Of a stretch of 9,108 nucleotides of DNA, positions 1-7,765 are shown piece after piece. Each line of letters starts with the position of its first letter. The first letter of the stretch is position 1. The notes beneath the pieces were generated by a model. It did not search any database, was not told the origin of the DNA, and saw only the letters and a program-made list of their open reading frames with translations. Source of the stretch: Christensenellaceae bacterium (GTDB taxonomy: Bacteria; Bacillota; Clostridia; Christensenellales; Aristaeellaceae); contig JADGQP010000068.1 in NCBI GenBank assembly GCA_017881705.1, forward strand, positions 1 to 9,108. The letters are read 5' to 3'. The position numbers were made by a program, and so were the translations under genes.

Positions 1-1566
1 ACGCACCAGCAGCGCTGTGTTGGCCGCCTCGATGGAGTAGCGCACGATCTCCCCGGGAGTCAGCAGCTCGGCTTTTTCACCGTGGCGGTAACGCGCGCGA
101 ACCAGTTTCATGCCCAGCGGCCGAGCTGTGCCATCCGCAAGCACCAGGCTTACCTTGGCTACGAAGTCCGTATCCACGGCGTTGGAAGCGGCGTACAGTT
201 CCACCATGATGGGGCCGGTCATCTCCGTATCCGCTGTGAAAACAGGCGTGGTGTACACCAGCACGTCGCCGCGCTTTTCGTTGGGCCGCTGATCCTGCGT
301 CATCCAGCGGGTTGTGTCGCCTGTGCTGCTGGGGCAGGGGTTCATGGGGTCGTAATCGTAGGCGTCGGCCGGTTCGTTTACCGGCGCTTCCCTGGATAAC
401 GTGCCGTCGCCCGCCAGGGTATTGGCATGCCCCGCGCTGTGGAAATACCACGGCGTATACTGCGTGCGGGCCAGCGGCCATTCGTCTTCCCCGCGCCATT
501 GGTTTTCGCCCATAATAAACAGCTGCACCGGTTTGCCGCTCATAAACGGTCCGGTCAACCCCTTGGTCCAATGGTCGTACCACTGAATCAGCTTGCCTAC
601 CATGTCGATGGCGTCTCCGGAGGCTTCGGGGCCGAAATCAATGCCTTCGATAACGCGGTCCAGCCGGTCGCCATGCACCCACGGACCTACGATCAGCCGC
701 GCGCCTTTGCGGCAGGCTTCGCTGCCGCCGCGTTTGCGGAACTGAATGAAGTTGTAAAGTGTTTTATCCCGCAAAAAATCGTTCCAGCCGGTTAAGCATA
801 GGGGCGGCACCGTCGTCTGCTCAAACCCTTCCACCCTGCCGATGGAGGCCAGGTAGGCGTGGTCGTCGATATGCTCCAGCAAATCGCGGTGAAACTGCAG
901 CTCCGGCACGCCGTCGATGCTGGCGGCAGGCATATCCTTCAGCGGCAGCCAGGCTGCCTGCTCGTCGCCGCGCGCGCCGTAATACGCCATTTTCGCCAAG
1001 GCTTCCTTGCTGTACTGGCCGGGATAATACTTTTCCCGGTCGGAGCAGCGGCCGTAGATCCAGCCGTAAAGCACGGGAGAAAACACGCCGAAATCGTAAA
1101 TGGCGGGGAATTTCGTCCATGAGGTCTGGAAGGGGCAAATGGCTTTCAGGTGCGGGGGATTGGCCCGGGCGCACGCCAACTGGGAAAACCCGTGGTACGA
1201 TTCGCCAATCATCCCCACCTGCCCGTCGCACCAGGGCATTTTCGCAATGGCTTCCACCGTGTCGTACCCGTCCTCGTCCTGGTGGCCCGCAGGGTCGCAG
1301 ATACCCTGGCTGTGCCCGGTGCCCCGCACATCCTGGATGACCACGTTATACCCGGCGGCGGCAAACTCCGGCGCGCGCGTATAGCCCACGACGGGGCCGA
1401 GGCCGTCCTTCAGGTAGGGGTTGCGGTTTACGACCGCCGGATATTGCTCGTCGTCGTCGGGGCGGTACACATCGGCATACAGCACCGTACCGTCGCGGAG
1501 GGTGCAGGGCACGTTGTAGAGGATTTTAATATCCTTCATCAGCCGTCCGTTCATTTTTTTAGGCAT
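1..1566 (-). CDS. CocE/NonD family (peptidase S15-like) alpha/beta hydrolase, C-terminus cut by window edge
   Basis: Probable cytoplasmic serine hydrolase of the CocE / X-Pro dipeptidyl-peptidase (S15) superfamily, which cleaves acyl esters or N-terminal X-Pro dipeptides. The frame is open for 522 codons and runs off the left edge; family members are usually about 550-600 residues, so a short C-terminal piece is missing. Visible landmarks: the N-terminal strand region LRDGTVLYADVYRP (about 23-36), an oxyanion-type segment DVRGTGHSQG (about 79-88), the nucleophile elbow GESYHG with Ser123, the acid motif GWND with Asp263, and GPWVHG with His298. These three match the Ser-Asp-His triad layout of CocE. 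The C-terminal part (after about residue 320) is the beta-rich jelly-roll domain typical of the family. There is no signal peptide. The ATG at 1566 is chosen because AGGAGG lies 5 bases upstream; a second ATG four codons in has worse spacing. It overlaps the preceding hydrolase gene by 8 bases. The true substrate is unknown; cocaine esterase is only the name-giver. Confidence 0.9.
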   Translation of the reverse strand, partial: MPKKMNGRLMKDIKILYNVPCTLRDGTVLYADVYRPDDDEQYPAVVNRNPYLKDGLGPVVGYTRAPEFAAAGYNVVIQDVRGTGHSQGICDPAGHQDEDGYDTVEAIAKMPWCDGQVGMIGESYHGFSQLACARANPPHLKAICPFQTSWTKFPAIYDFGVFSPVLYGWIYGRCSDREKYYPGQYSKEALAKMAYYGARGDEQAAWLPLKDMPAASIDGVPELQFHRDLLEHIDDHAYLASIGRVEGFEQTTVPPLCLTGWNDFLRDKTLYNFIQFRKRGGSEACRKGARLIVGPWVHGDRLDRVIEGIDFGPEASGDAIDMVGKLIQWYDHWTKGLTGPFMSGKPVQLFIMGENQWRGEDEWPLARTQYTPWYFHSAGHANTLAGDGTLSREAPVNEPADAYDYDPMNPCPSSTGDTTRWMTQDQRPNEKRGDVLVYTTPVFTADTEMTGPIMVELYAASNAVDTDFVAKVSLVLADGTARPLGMKLVRARYRHGEKAELLTPGEIVRYSIEAANTALLVR

Positions 1567-3055
1567 GGGAACCTCCTTTTACCACCGCGCGGGCAGTTTC
1601 GTCCGGCATATCGAAGCCGCCCACCTTGTCCATAGCGGAAACGATGTCCGCGCCGGTATCGTCAAAACCGAAGGTAAGCCGGTGTACGCGGCAGCTTTCC
1701 AGCCACCGGATTTCCAACTTTAAAGTATGGTCGTCCGGCATGGCGCCGCTCAGCGCCGCCGTACAGGCAGGGTTTTTGGAAAGCGCGGTACTTACCAGCC
1801 GTTGGCCTTTAAGCCCCACAGGGCATGTTACCGAGCCGTCGTCGGTTTCCACCGTCAGCATCAGGTTACCGTCGAGCGCCTCAAAGCCGAAACCGCGCAC
1901 CGGCACGGCATAGCTGGGGTTGAAAATTGCCAGGTCGTCGGCAAAGAAACACACGTTTCCTTGCGTAACCGCATATCGTTGATGGGCCAGCCGTTTGAGC
2001 AGGCCCGGGTTTTCAGCATATTCGGGTGCGGCAAGCGTAAGCCTGTTAAGCTGGTTGGCCAGCGCCTCAGCCTGCGCCGGTGATTCCGGCAGCGCTTTCG
2101 TGGGCGAAGTCTCTGGCAGACCGCGAACAAAGGCGAAAACCGCCTTCATCACCGCGTCGCCCTGCGCACCGCTGGAAACCGTCTGGCTCAGGGACACCAC
2201 CACATCTTTTTCAGGAAACAGCATCGCCCACTGGCCCATTGCGCCGTCCGCCATCAGGCATTCTTCGTGCTTCCACATCATGCCGCAGTAGGAAACAGGG
2301 GGCTCCAGGTGAGGGTTCTGCGTTTGCGTCGCGAAGGTAATCCATTCCGGCGCCAACAGCTGCAGCCCGTTCCAGCGGCCACCCTGCCGATACAGATCCA
2401 TCATGCGGGCGTTATCCTCGGTCGTGGAAACCAAACCGCCGCTGCCATTTTCCATCCCGTCGGGATGCAGGTGCCATTTAAGACGATCCGCATCGATCCC
2501 GATAGGCTCTAAAAGCCTTGTCCGCAGGTATTCGCGCAGGCTAAGCCCAGTCTTTCGGCGGATGCACGCGCCCACCATGGAGAAGGCCGCGCTGTTATAG
2601 TAGAAAGCCGTACCGGGTTTATGGAGGATATCCATGGTAAAAAATTTCCGAATCCATTCCGGGTCGTTTACCGGGGGCTGTTTTTCCATTCCGGCGGACA
2701 TGGTGGTCATGTACCGCATGGTAAGCCCGTCCCAATAAGGTTTGCCCGCGCATAACGGCGCATATTCCGGAAAAACGTCGATTAACCGGGTATCCAGGGT
2801 AAGCAGGCCTTCCAGCATGGCTACGCCGAAAGCCGAACCCGTCATGGTTTTGGTAAGGGATTGGCTGCCGTGTACCTGGCCCGCGGCATAGGGGCTCCAC
2901 CAGCCCTCGGCGGCGACCACGCCGTGCCTGAGCACCATGATGCCGTGCAGTTCTGAACCGGAGGCTTCCAGCGCGGCCAGAAGCGCGTGGACATCCCCAG
3001 AGGGGATGCCCACGGCTTCCGGCGCAACGCGCGTCAGCCGAAGTGAGACGCTCAT
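1559..3055 (-). CDS. Beta-lactamase-fold serine hydrolase (class C / PF00144 type)
   Basis: A 498-residue penicillin-binding-protein-fold serine hydrolase, probably an esterase or amide hydrolase rather than an antibiotic resistance enzyme. Motifs (numbered from the ATG at 3055): SLTK at 66-69 is the SxxK nucleophile motif, followed by the usual small-residue helix; YYN at 152-154 is the Y-x-N motif; GGLVSTTED at 206-214 is the glycine-rich segment common to this family; ADGAMGQW followed by a PEKDVVV strand stands where KTG/HxG lies in beta-lactamases. A beta-rich C-terminal domain follows (about 340-498). No signal peptide is seen, so it is inferred to be cytoplasmic, unlike most beta-lactamases. 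The start was chosen because the ATG overlaps the stop of the binding-protein gene as ATGA and no independent Shine-Dalgarno is visible, which points to translational coupling. A GTG at 3124 would extend it by 23 residues into the neighbour, with no ribosome-binding site. Confidence 0.88.
   Translation of the reverse strand: MSVSLRLTRVAPEAVGIPSGDVHALLAALEASGSELHGIMVLRHGVVAAEGWWSPYAAGQVHGSQSLTKTMTGSAFGVAMLEGLLTLDTRLIDVFPEYAPLCAGKPYWDGLTMRYMTTMSAGMEKQPPVNDPEWIRKFFTMDILHKPGTAFYYNSAAFSMVGACIRRKTGLSLREYLRTRLLEPIGIDADRLKWHLHPDGMENGSGGLVSTTEDNARMMDLYRQGGRWNGLQLLAPEWITFATQTQNPHLEPPVSYCGMMWKHEECLMADGAMGQWAMLFPEKDVVVSLSQTVSSGAQGDAVMKAVFAFVRGLPETSPTKALPESPAQAEALANQLNRLTLAAPEYAENPGLLKRLAHQRYAVTQGNVCFFADDLAIFNPSYAVPVRGFGFEALDGNLMLTVETDDGSVTCPVGLKGQRLVSTALSKNPACTAALSGAMPDDHTLKLEIRWLESCRVHRLTFGFDDTGADIVSAMDKVGGFDMPDETARAVVKGGSHA
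1572..1577 (-). promoter_or_regulatory. Shine-Dalgarno of the CocE-like gene, inside the upstream coding region
   Basis: AGGAGG on the minus strand, 5 bases before the ATG at 1566. It decides the start of the CocE-like gene. It is encoded within the last codons of the upstream hydrolase (its C-terminal Lys-Gly-Gly), so the two genes are translationally linked. Confidence 0.8.
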
Positions 3056-4641
3056 TTCGCGAGGTATGCGGCCAGCTGGTCGCGGTAATCCTGTACGATT
3101 TCGTCCAGGCCCGCCGCCTTGCACTGGTCAATAAATTCATGGTATTTCGCTTCGGTTTGGTCGCCGTAGATACCGAAGCAGAAGGAGAAGCGGTATTCGG
3201 TGATCAGCGAGGAAATGACCGCCAGCTCCGCGTCGTACTTGGAGGAATCGTACTTAAAGCCGTTTACGGGGAAGGTTTCCGTGGGCACTTCCGCGGCCTT
3301 GTACATATCCTGGTAAGATTGCATCTCGTCAGACAGTTTCGGTTGCGGATCGCTGTCGTGCTGCAGGAGGTAGCACCAGGCGCCCCAGCCATAGTCGGCC
3401 GCTTCCGGGCCGGCGGAATAGGTGTTGTTCGCCGTGTCCAGCGTATAATGGCGGCCCTCAATTCCGCCAACCAACAGGCGGTTCACTTCGGGGTCGTTCT
3501 TCATGCAGTCCAGCGCGACGGCGGCGCGTTCCATCTTCTTGGAGGAAACGGGGAAACACGCGCCATAGCCCATGTATTTGCCGCGGCGGGTTGCACTGGT
3601 GCTGTCCCAGAAGGGGTTCATGTATGCCAAGGTGTCGTCGGTAATTTTGCTCTGCCAGCCCTCAAGGCCGGAAGGCACGGAGTATTGCGTGGCGGATGTG
3701 CCGGCCTGGAAGTTATCATCCAGCATGGTATCGTTGGAGATTACACTGGACGGGAACACGCCGCGTTTGTAGAAATCCGCCATCTGCAGGCAGAACGACA
3801 GGTAATCGTCCGTATCGGCGAACCATTTCAGATCGTTTACGTCAAACGCCTTGCCGGTATTGTACTTCCAAACCATCCAATTGGCGGCGCCCGCGTTTAC
3901 GTCCATGTAATGGTAACGGGTGGTGTACCACGGGCCGTCCATCGGGTAGGAGCCCTGCGGGTTAAGTGCGTACACGCCGGTATCCTTTTCGCCGTCGGCA
4001 ATCGCGTAATAGTAATCAATCAGCTTATCGTAGCTGTTGATGTCCTTGGCGGTAAAGCCGTATTTGTCCAGCATGGACTGCCGGGTTATTACGCCGGTCC
4101 AGGAAATGCTGGAATCGTCGCGGGGCACGCAGTAGTACAGGCCGTTAGTCTCCGCTTCTTTCCAGGAGGAGGCCGCCTGAGATTTCGCGGTCAGAGGCAT
4201 GTACTTCTGCACGAAGTCCCAATCGAAGCCCGCGTATGCGCCGGCCTTTACATAGTCGTCATAGTTGCACCACGCGGCGCCGTAGATGAGATCCACATCT
4301 TCGTCGCCCGCGAGGAACAGGGAGTACTTGCTTTGGAAATCGCCCCAGGAAACGTGGATAAAATTAACCTTGGTGTTGATTTTCTGAATCATCAACTCGT
4401 TGGCCTTATCCACAATCTCCTGCCAGTCGGGGCCTTGAACGCCAACCACGTAGAAATTGATCTCCTCGTACTGTGAAAGGTCCAGGTTTGCCCACGGGTT
4501 TGCCTCGGTGGTGGTTGCCGCGGCGTCTGTCGCGGCGGGAGCTTCCGTCGCTTCCGTTGTTTCCGTCGATTCCGCAAAAGCGAAGGTCCAGCAGCCCAGC
4601 GCCATCATCAGAGCCAGTAACAGGGATACCACTTTTTTCAT
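3052..4641 (-). CDS. ABC transporter extracellular substrate-binding protein, LplA-like with DUF3502-type C-terminus
   Basis: A 529-residue exported binding protein for an importer of the carbohydrate (CUT1) type. Residues 1-23 form a signal peptide: MKK, a Leu/Met/Ala-rich core, then AFA before Glu24, a good signal peptidase I site. Cys17 follows Ala-Leu-Gly, only a weak lipobox, so lipid anchoring is uncertain. Residues 24-47 are a Thr/Glu/Ala-rich low-complexity linker. The mature domain starts near INFYVVGVQGPDW. The last ~75 residues (from NGFKYDSSKYDAELAVISS to the end, with KAAGLDEIVQDYRDQLAAY) resemble the DUF3502 domain found in LplA/YtcQ-type binding proteins from Firmicutes. Aromatic residues are abundant, as in sugar binders. 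AGGAGG lies 8 bases before the ATG. Unusually, the gene follows its two permease genes rather than leading them, and is set apart by a 59-base gap with a hairpin. Likely ligand is an oligosaccharide, but this is family inference only. Confidence 0.9.
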   Translation of the reverse strand: MKKVVSLLLALMMALGCWTFAFAESTETTEATEAPAATDAAATTTEANPWANLDLSQYEEINFYVVGVQGPDWQEIVDKANELMIQKINTKVNFIHVSWGDFQSKYSLFLAGDEDVDLIYGAAWCNYDDYVKAGAYAGFDWDFVQKYMPLTAKSQAASSWKEAETNGLYYCVPRDDSSISWTGVITRQSMLDKYGFTAKDINSYDKLIDYYYAIADGEKDTGVYALNPQGSYPMDGPWYTTRYHYMDVNAGAANWMVWKYNTGKAFDVNDLKWFADTDDYLSFCLQMADFYKRGVFPSSVISNDTMLDDNFQAGTSATQYSVPSGLEGWQSKITDDTLAYMNPFWDSTSATRRGKYMGYGACFPVSSKKMERAAVALDCMKNDPEVNRLLVGGIEGRHYTLDTANNTYSAGPEAADYGWGAWCYLLQHDSDPQPKLSDEMQSYQDMYKAAEVPTETFPVNGFKYDSSKYDAELAVISSLITEYRFSFCFGIYGDQTEAKYHEFIDQCKAAGLDEIVQDYRDQLAAYLAK

Positions 4642-4672
4642 GGGATTTGCCTCCTATTTGTAGTTTATCTCA

Positions 4673-4689
4673 TGAGACACCATGTCTCA
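4673..4689 (-). promoter_or_regulatory. Perfect 7-bp inverted repeat (hairpin) in the permease / binding-protein gap
   Basis: TGAGACA, a 3-base spacer, then TGTCTCA: a perfect inverted repeat in the only real gap of the operon. No U-run follows in the minus direction (the next bases are TGAGATAAACTA), so it is not a classical terminator. It could be an RNA hairpin that sets the relative level of the binding protein against the permeases, by stabilising a processed 5' end, or an operator. The function is inferred only. Confidence 0.5.
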
Positions 4690-4700
4690 GGGGTTCGGTT

Positions 4701-5615
4701 TCAGCCTTTGACCGCGCCGATGGTGAGCCCTTTTACAAAGTATTTCTGCACCAGCGGGTAAAGGAAGATAATGGGGCCGGTCACCACGCAGGTCATCGCC
4801 ATTTTCATACTGGTGGTTGGCAGGGAAACTCCCTTGGCCAGCTCCGAGTTACCCTGCGCCACAAGCTGTTTTAAAGCCTGGATTGTGGAAAGCATATCCT
4901 GCAGAAAATATTGCAGCGACTGCATATTCTCATTGGTGTTGAACAGCATGCTGTTGTACCAGTCGTTCCAGTATGCCAGCGCCGCGAACAGCCCCAGCGT
5001 GGCCAGCAGCGGTTTGGCAATGGGGATATAGAGCTTGAAAAAGATCGTCAGTTCGCCTGCGCCGTCGATTTTGGCGGATTCGCTGATTTCGTAGGGGATA
5101 CTCTTCATGTAGTTCTTGGCGATAATCATGTTCCAAACCGAGAACATCAGGGGCAATATCAGCGCGGCATAGGTGTTCTTAAAGTGCAGCACCTTGGTGC
5201 ACAGGATATACCACGGCGTCAGGCCGCCGCTGAAAAGAGTGGTAAAGAAGAAGAAGAACGAAAATGCGTTGCGCCATTTAAAATCCCTGCGGGACAGCAC
5301 ATAACCGGTAAGCGTGCTCATCAGCAGCGAAAGCAGCGTGCCCGTGATGGTGACGAAGATGGTGTTGAAGTACGCGCGCTCGATGCGCGCGGGATTGGTA
5401 AACACGTACTTGTACGCGTCCAGGGACCATTCCGTGGGAATCAGGCGGAACCCGTCCCGTATCAGAGCGTTTTCACTGGAAAAGGAAGAAATAACGATCA
5501 GGTAAAACGGAACCACACACATCATCCCAAAGATGAAAAGCGCCGTATACCCCAGCGAACGAAAAACTGCTTCGTTGGGCGGAATTCTGCGGTGGCGGCG
5601 GTGAGAAATTTGCAT
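4701..5615 (-). CDS. Carbohydrate ABC transporter permease, LplC/CarB (MalG-like) type
   Basis: A 304-residue inner-membrane permease, one half of the channel. About six hydrophobic segments are visible (about 22-45, 85-107, 117-138, 145-166, 198-217, 268-290). The cytoplasmic EAA loop that docks the ATPase is at about 175-199, with ESAKIDGAGE and the downstream IPIAKPLL. The N-terminus PNEAVFRSLGYTALF and the C-terminus ending in KGLTIGAVKG are typical of the LplC/YtcP subgroup, whose members end in VKG. GGGAGGAG, overlapping the stop of the upstream permease, lies 5 bases before the ATG. Only 12 bases separate the two permease genes, so they are certainly co-transcribed and probably made in equal amounts. 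Confidence 0.93.
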   Translation of the reverse strand: MQISHRRHRRIPPNEAVFRSLGYTALFIFGMMCVVPFYLIVISSFSSENALIRDGFRLIPTEWSLDAYKYVFTNPARIERAYFNTIFVTITGTLLSLLMSTLTGYVLSRRDFKWRNAFSFFFFFTTLFSGGLTPWYILCTKVLHFKNTYAALILPLMFSVWNMIIAKNYMKSIPYEISESAKIDGAGELTIFFKLYIPIAKPLLATLGLFAALAYWNDWYNSMLFNTNENMQSLQYFLQDMLSTIQALKQLVAQGNSELAKGVSLPTTSMKMAMTCVVTGPIIFLYPLVQKYFVKGLTIGAVKG

Positions 5616-5627
5616 ATCGGCTCCTCC

Positions 5628-6569
5628 CTAAAACAGTGTATAGTCCGGCTGGATCTTTTTAACGATGAAGTTGACCGTCATAATGGTGGCAAAACACAGC
5701 ACGGATTGGTACAGGCCTGCGGCGGCACTCATACCCAGGTTGGTGCCCGACGACATGGCGCGGTATACGTACAGATCCAGAATATCGGCGGTTTCCAACA
5801 GCACGCCGTTGTTGCCGATCAGCTGGTAGAACATTCCGAAGTCTCCGCGGAAAATCTGCCCTACTGCCAGCAAGAACATAATCACCATCGTGGGGATCAG
5901 GTTGGGCAGGGTAATGCGGAACACCTTCTGCCAGCTGTTGGCGCCGTCGATATCCGCCGCCTCGTACATTTCCTGGTCAATGCCGGTGATGGCGCTTAGG
6001 TAAATAATGCTGCCGTACCCCACGCCTTTCCACATGCGGAAGAATACCAGCAGGTAGGGCCACGGAGACGCGGTGGTATAGATGTTTACCATGTTACCGC
6101 CCAGCGATTGCACCATGCGGGTAATCAGGCCGCTGTCGTAATCCAGCAGGGTTTGGATGACGGCGGTAGCGACTACCCAGGAAATGAAAAACGGCAGAAA
6201 GATAAAGGATTGGAAGGTTTTCTTGAACCATTTGCAGCGCATTTCGTTGATGATGACGGCGAAAGTGACTTCCAAAAACATCCCGACTACGATAAACACG
6301 AAGTTATAGACAAGCGTGTTTCGTGTAAGCGTCCATAGTTTATTGGAAATCGTCAGAAAGCGGAAATTTTTCAAGCCCACCCAGGCGCTGCCCAGGATAC
6401 CGGACGAATAATTGTAGTTTTTAAACGCAATTACGATGCCGCCCATCGGAACGTAGCAAAATATCAGCACATACAGCACGGCGGGCAGCAGCAGCAGCAG
6501 ATAGATCCGATTGCTGTGCAAATCCTTCAGGAACCCTTCGCGTCTTAGCGTTCTTCCCTGACTGGGCAT
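5628..6569 (-). CDS. Carbohydrate ABC transporter permease, LplB/UgpA (MalF-like) type
   Basis: A 313-residue inner-membrane permease, partner of the LplC-like protein. The N-terminal part shows the hallmark of the LplB/YteP subgroup: a Leu-rich first segment (about 22-40), then CYVPMGGIVIAFKNYN. Further hydrophobic segments lie at about 83-107, 120-141, 170-190, 223-243 and 282-304. The EAA loop is at about 199-222, with EMYEAADIDGA and ITLPNLIP. The protein ends in KKIQPDYTLF, a common ending in this subgroup. AAGGAGG lies 7 bases before the ATG, an ideal spacing, inside the end of the upstream lectin-fold gene, which it overlaps by 25 bases. No ATP-binding gene lies in the window; importers of this type commonly share an MsmX-like ATPase encoded elsewhere. 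Confidence 0.93.
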   Translation of the reverse strand: MPSQGRTLRREGFLKDLHSNRIYLLLLLPAVLYVLIFCYVPMGGIVIAFKNYNYSSGILGSAWVGLKNFRFLTISNKLWTLTRNTLVYNFVFIVVGMFLEVTFAVIINEMRCKWFKKTFQSFIFLPFFISWVVATAVIQTLLDYDSGLITRMVQSLGGNMVNIYTTASPWPYLLVFFRMWKGVGYGSIIYLSAITGIDQEMYEAADIDGANSWQKVFRITLPNLIPTMVIMFLLAVGQIFRGDFGMFYQLIGNNGVLLETADILDLYVYRAMSSGTNLGMSAAAGLYQSVLCFATIMTVNFIVKKIQPDYTLF

Positions 6570-7741
6570 TTCGTTTCCTCCTTGTCGAGGTAAATTGCGC
6601 GAAACCCTGTGAGATCATAGTTTTTCGTGCGTGGATAGGTCGCGCCCACGAAAAATACCCCGGCGTGGTCGTCGGCCCGGTACCCTCCGCCGCAAAGAGG
6701 CGCCGTTTCGCCGTAGGTGGATATCCAACGCCAGCCCAGCCCGTATCCCTCCCGGTTTTCCTCGGGATACAGCCCCAGCAGGCGCGCCGCCATCGGCGGC
6801 TCCAGGCCCGTCTCGGCTTCGATTTGACAGAACGCACAATTCCCAACGCCTGGGGAACGGACGCTGTGCGCTAGGCGGATATGGCCCTCGGGCGCGTCGT
6901 ATTTGAGCGTCCCGGAGGTGCCCGGCGCAACAAACGCCCCGGTTTCGTCCATCGCTTTCCACAATGGCGATTCCAAACCCATATCAGCGTCCGGAGCCAG
7001 CAGCGCCGCGGTCGGCGCCATCTGGATTTCCCCGTTCATCAGCCTGAAACCGGCGTCCCACTCGTTGAGGTTGCCATTCAGGTCGTACAGGCCGTTTGGC
7101 GTGCCGTCGTGCGCCCAGCTTGCAGGCCCGCTGCCGCAGAGGACAGGACCGTTGCCGGTCGGAATACCCTTCTCCTGCGGAAAATAATAATCCTGCCCGC
7201 CGCAGTTGTTGCCATGGGGTAAAAAGCCCTGTCTGCGGCACCAAAGCGCGATCGCCATGCGCAGTGCAAACGAGGTAAGGCCCCATCCCGCACCCTTGCG
7301 TTTGCAATACTGCTCCGCTTCGTCCAAACTTACGGCGGATATCGGCACCCCCAAAGGCAGGGAGCAGGCGTGGCCTTCCAAAAGGCTGCACTGATATTTA
7401 CCTACCAGTATTTCGCCGTCTATACCGGAAAACGCCGGATGCGGCGCATCGCCGCCATTCGCCAGCAAATCTTTTCCCCGCAGAAGCGGCACGCGCACCA
7501 TTACGGAGGGCAGCCCAAAATCGTCATACACGACGGTGTTCCGGTTGCCGGACAGCGCCTCCACCGCCTGTTTTAACTGTTCCCGCGTAAACGCGTCCGT
7601 ATCCCTGCCGGGCTGTTCCAGCTGTTCAGCCGCCTCGTTCAGCGCTTCCGTCTTTTCACCGCGGTGTTCCCGCACCGCGTATTCCCGCGCAAGGAAAGTC
7701 CGGAGGCGCAGACGCTCCTCGCCATGGTGGGTTGGCTTCAT
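6545..7741 (-). CDS. FGE-sulfatase / C-type-lectin-fold domain protein (SUMF1-like), probably non-catalytic
   Basis: First gene of the operon, 398 residues from the ATG at 7741. The fold assignment rests on three segments: GWGLTSFALRMAIALWCRRQ followed by a GNN motif (about 152-180), similar to gut and phage FGE-domain proteins; GLYDLNGNLNEW (about 217-228), the NLYDMxGNVxEW signature of the family; and the C-terminal GGGYRADDHAGVFFVGATY...TGFRAIYL (about 351-385), the usual closing GG...GFR element. The N-terminal ~70 residues are charged and predicted helical, outside the domain. The copper-binding cysteine pair of true formylglycine-generating enzymes is not visible in the closing segment, so catalysis on sulfatases is unlikely; ligand or partner binding is more plausible. 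There is no signal peptide. A GTG three codons upstream (7750) is an alternative start; AAGGA at 7754-7758 is 3 bases from the GTG and 12 from the ATG, so the choice is open. The permease gene overlaps its end by 25 bases. Confidence 0.8.
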   Translation of the reverse strand: MKPTHHGEERLRLRTFLAREYAVREHRGEKTEALNEAAEQLEQPGRDTDAFTREQLKQAVEALSGNRNTVVYDDFGLPSVMVRVPLLRGKDLLANGGDAPHPAFSGIDGEILVGKYQCSLLEGHACSLPLGVPISAVSLDEAEQYCKRKGAGWGLTSFALRMAIALWCRRQGFLPHGNNCGGQDYYFPQEKGIPTGNGPVLCGSGPASWAHDGTPNGLYDLNGNLNEWDAGFRLMNGEIQMAPTAALLAPDADMGLESPLWKAMDETGAFVAPGTSGTLKYDAPEGHIRLAHSVRSPGVGNCAFCQIEAETGLEPPMAARLLGLYPEENREGYGLGWRWISTYGETAPLCGGGYRADDHAGVFFVGATYPRTKNYDLTGFRAIYLDKEETKCPVREER

Positions 7742-7765
7742 TCGGTTCACACATCCTTCGCGTTT

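Noticed and set aside
1559..3055. Antibiotic resistance beta-lactamase
   Set aside because: It has the fold and SxxK motif but no signal peptide and no KTG triad, and it sits in a transporter operon; a metabolic hydrolase is more likely.
3056..3124. GTG start that extends the beta-lactamase-fold hydrolase by 23 residues
   Set aside because: The added residues are Gly/Arg/Pro-rich, unlike the family, no Shine-Dalgarno precedes them, and the ATGA overlap gives a better start.
3043..4476. Long plus-strand open frame (477 codons) opposite the binding-protein gene
   Set aside because: It is antisense to a gene with clear family features and signal peptide; such frames arise from codon bias in GC-rich DNA, and its protein has no recognisable motif.
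4911..5999. Long plus-strand open frame (362 codons) opposite the permease genes
   Set aside because: Its translation is rich in His, Arg and Gln with no membrane or domain pattern; it is the shadow of two well-supported permeases.
6545..7741. Target gene of a diversity-generating retroelement
   Set aside because: The lectin-like fold resembles such targets, but there is no reverse transcriptase, no template repeat and no cluster of AAY codons in the C-terminal segment.
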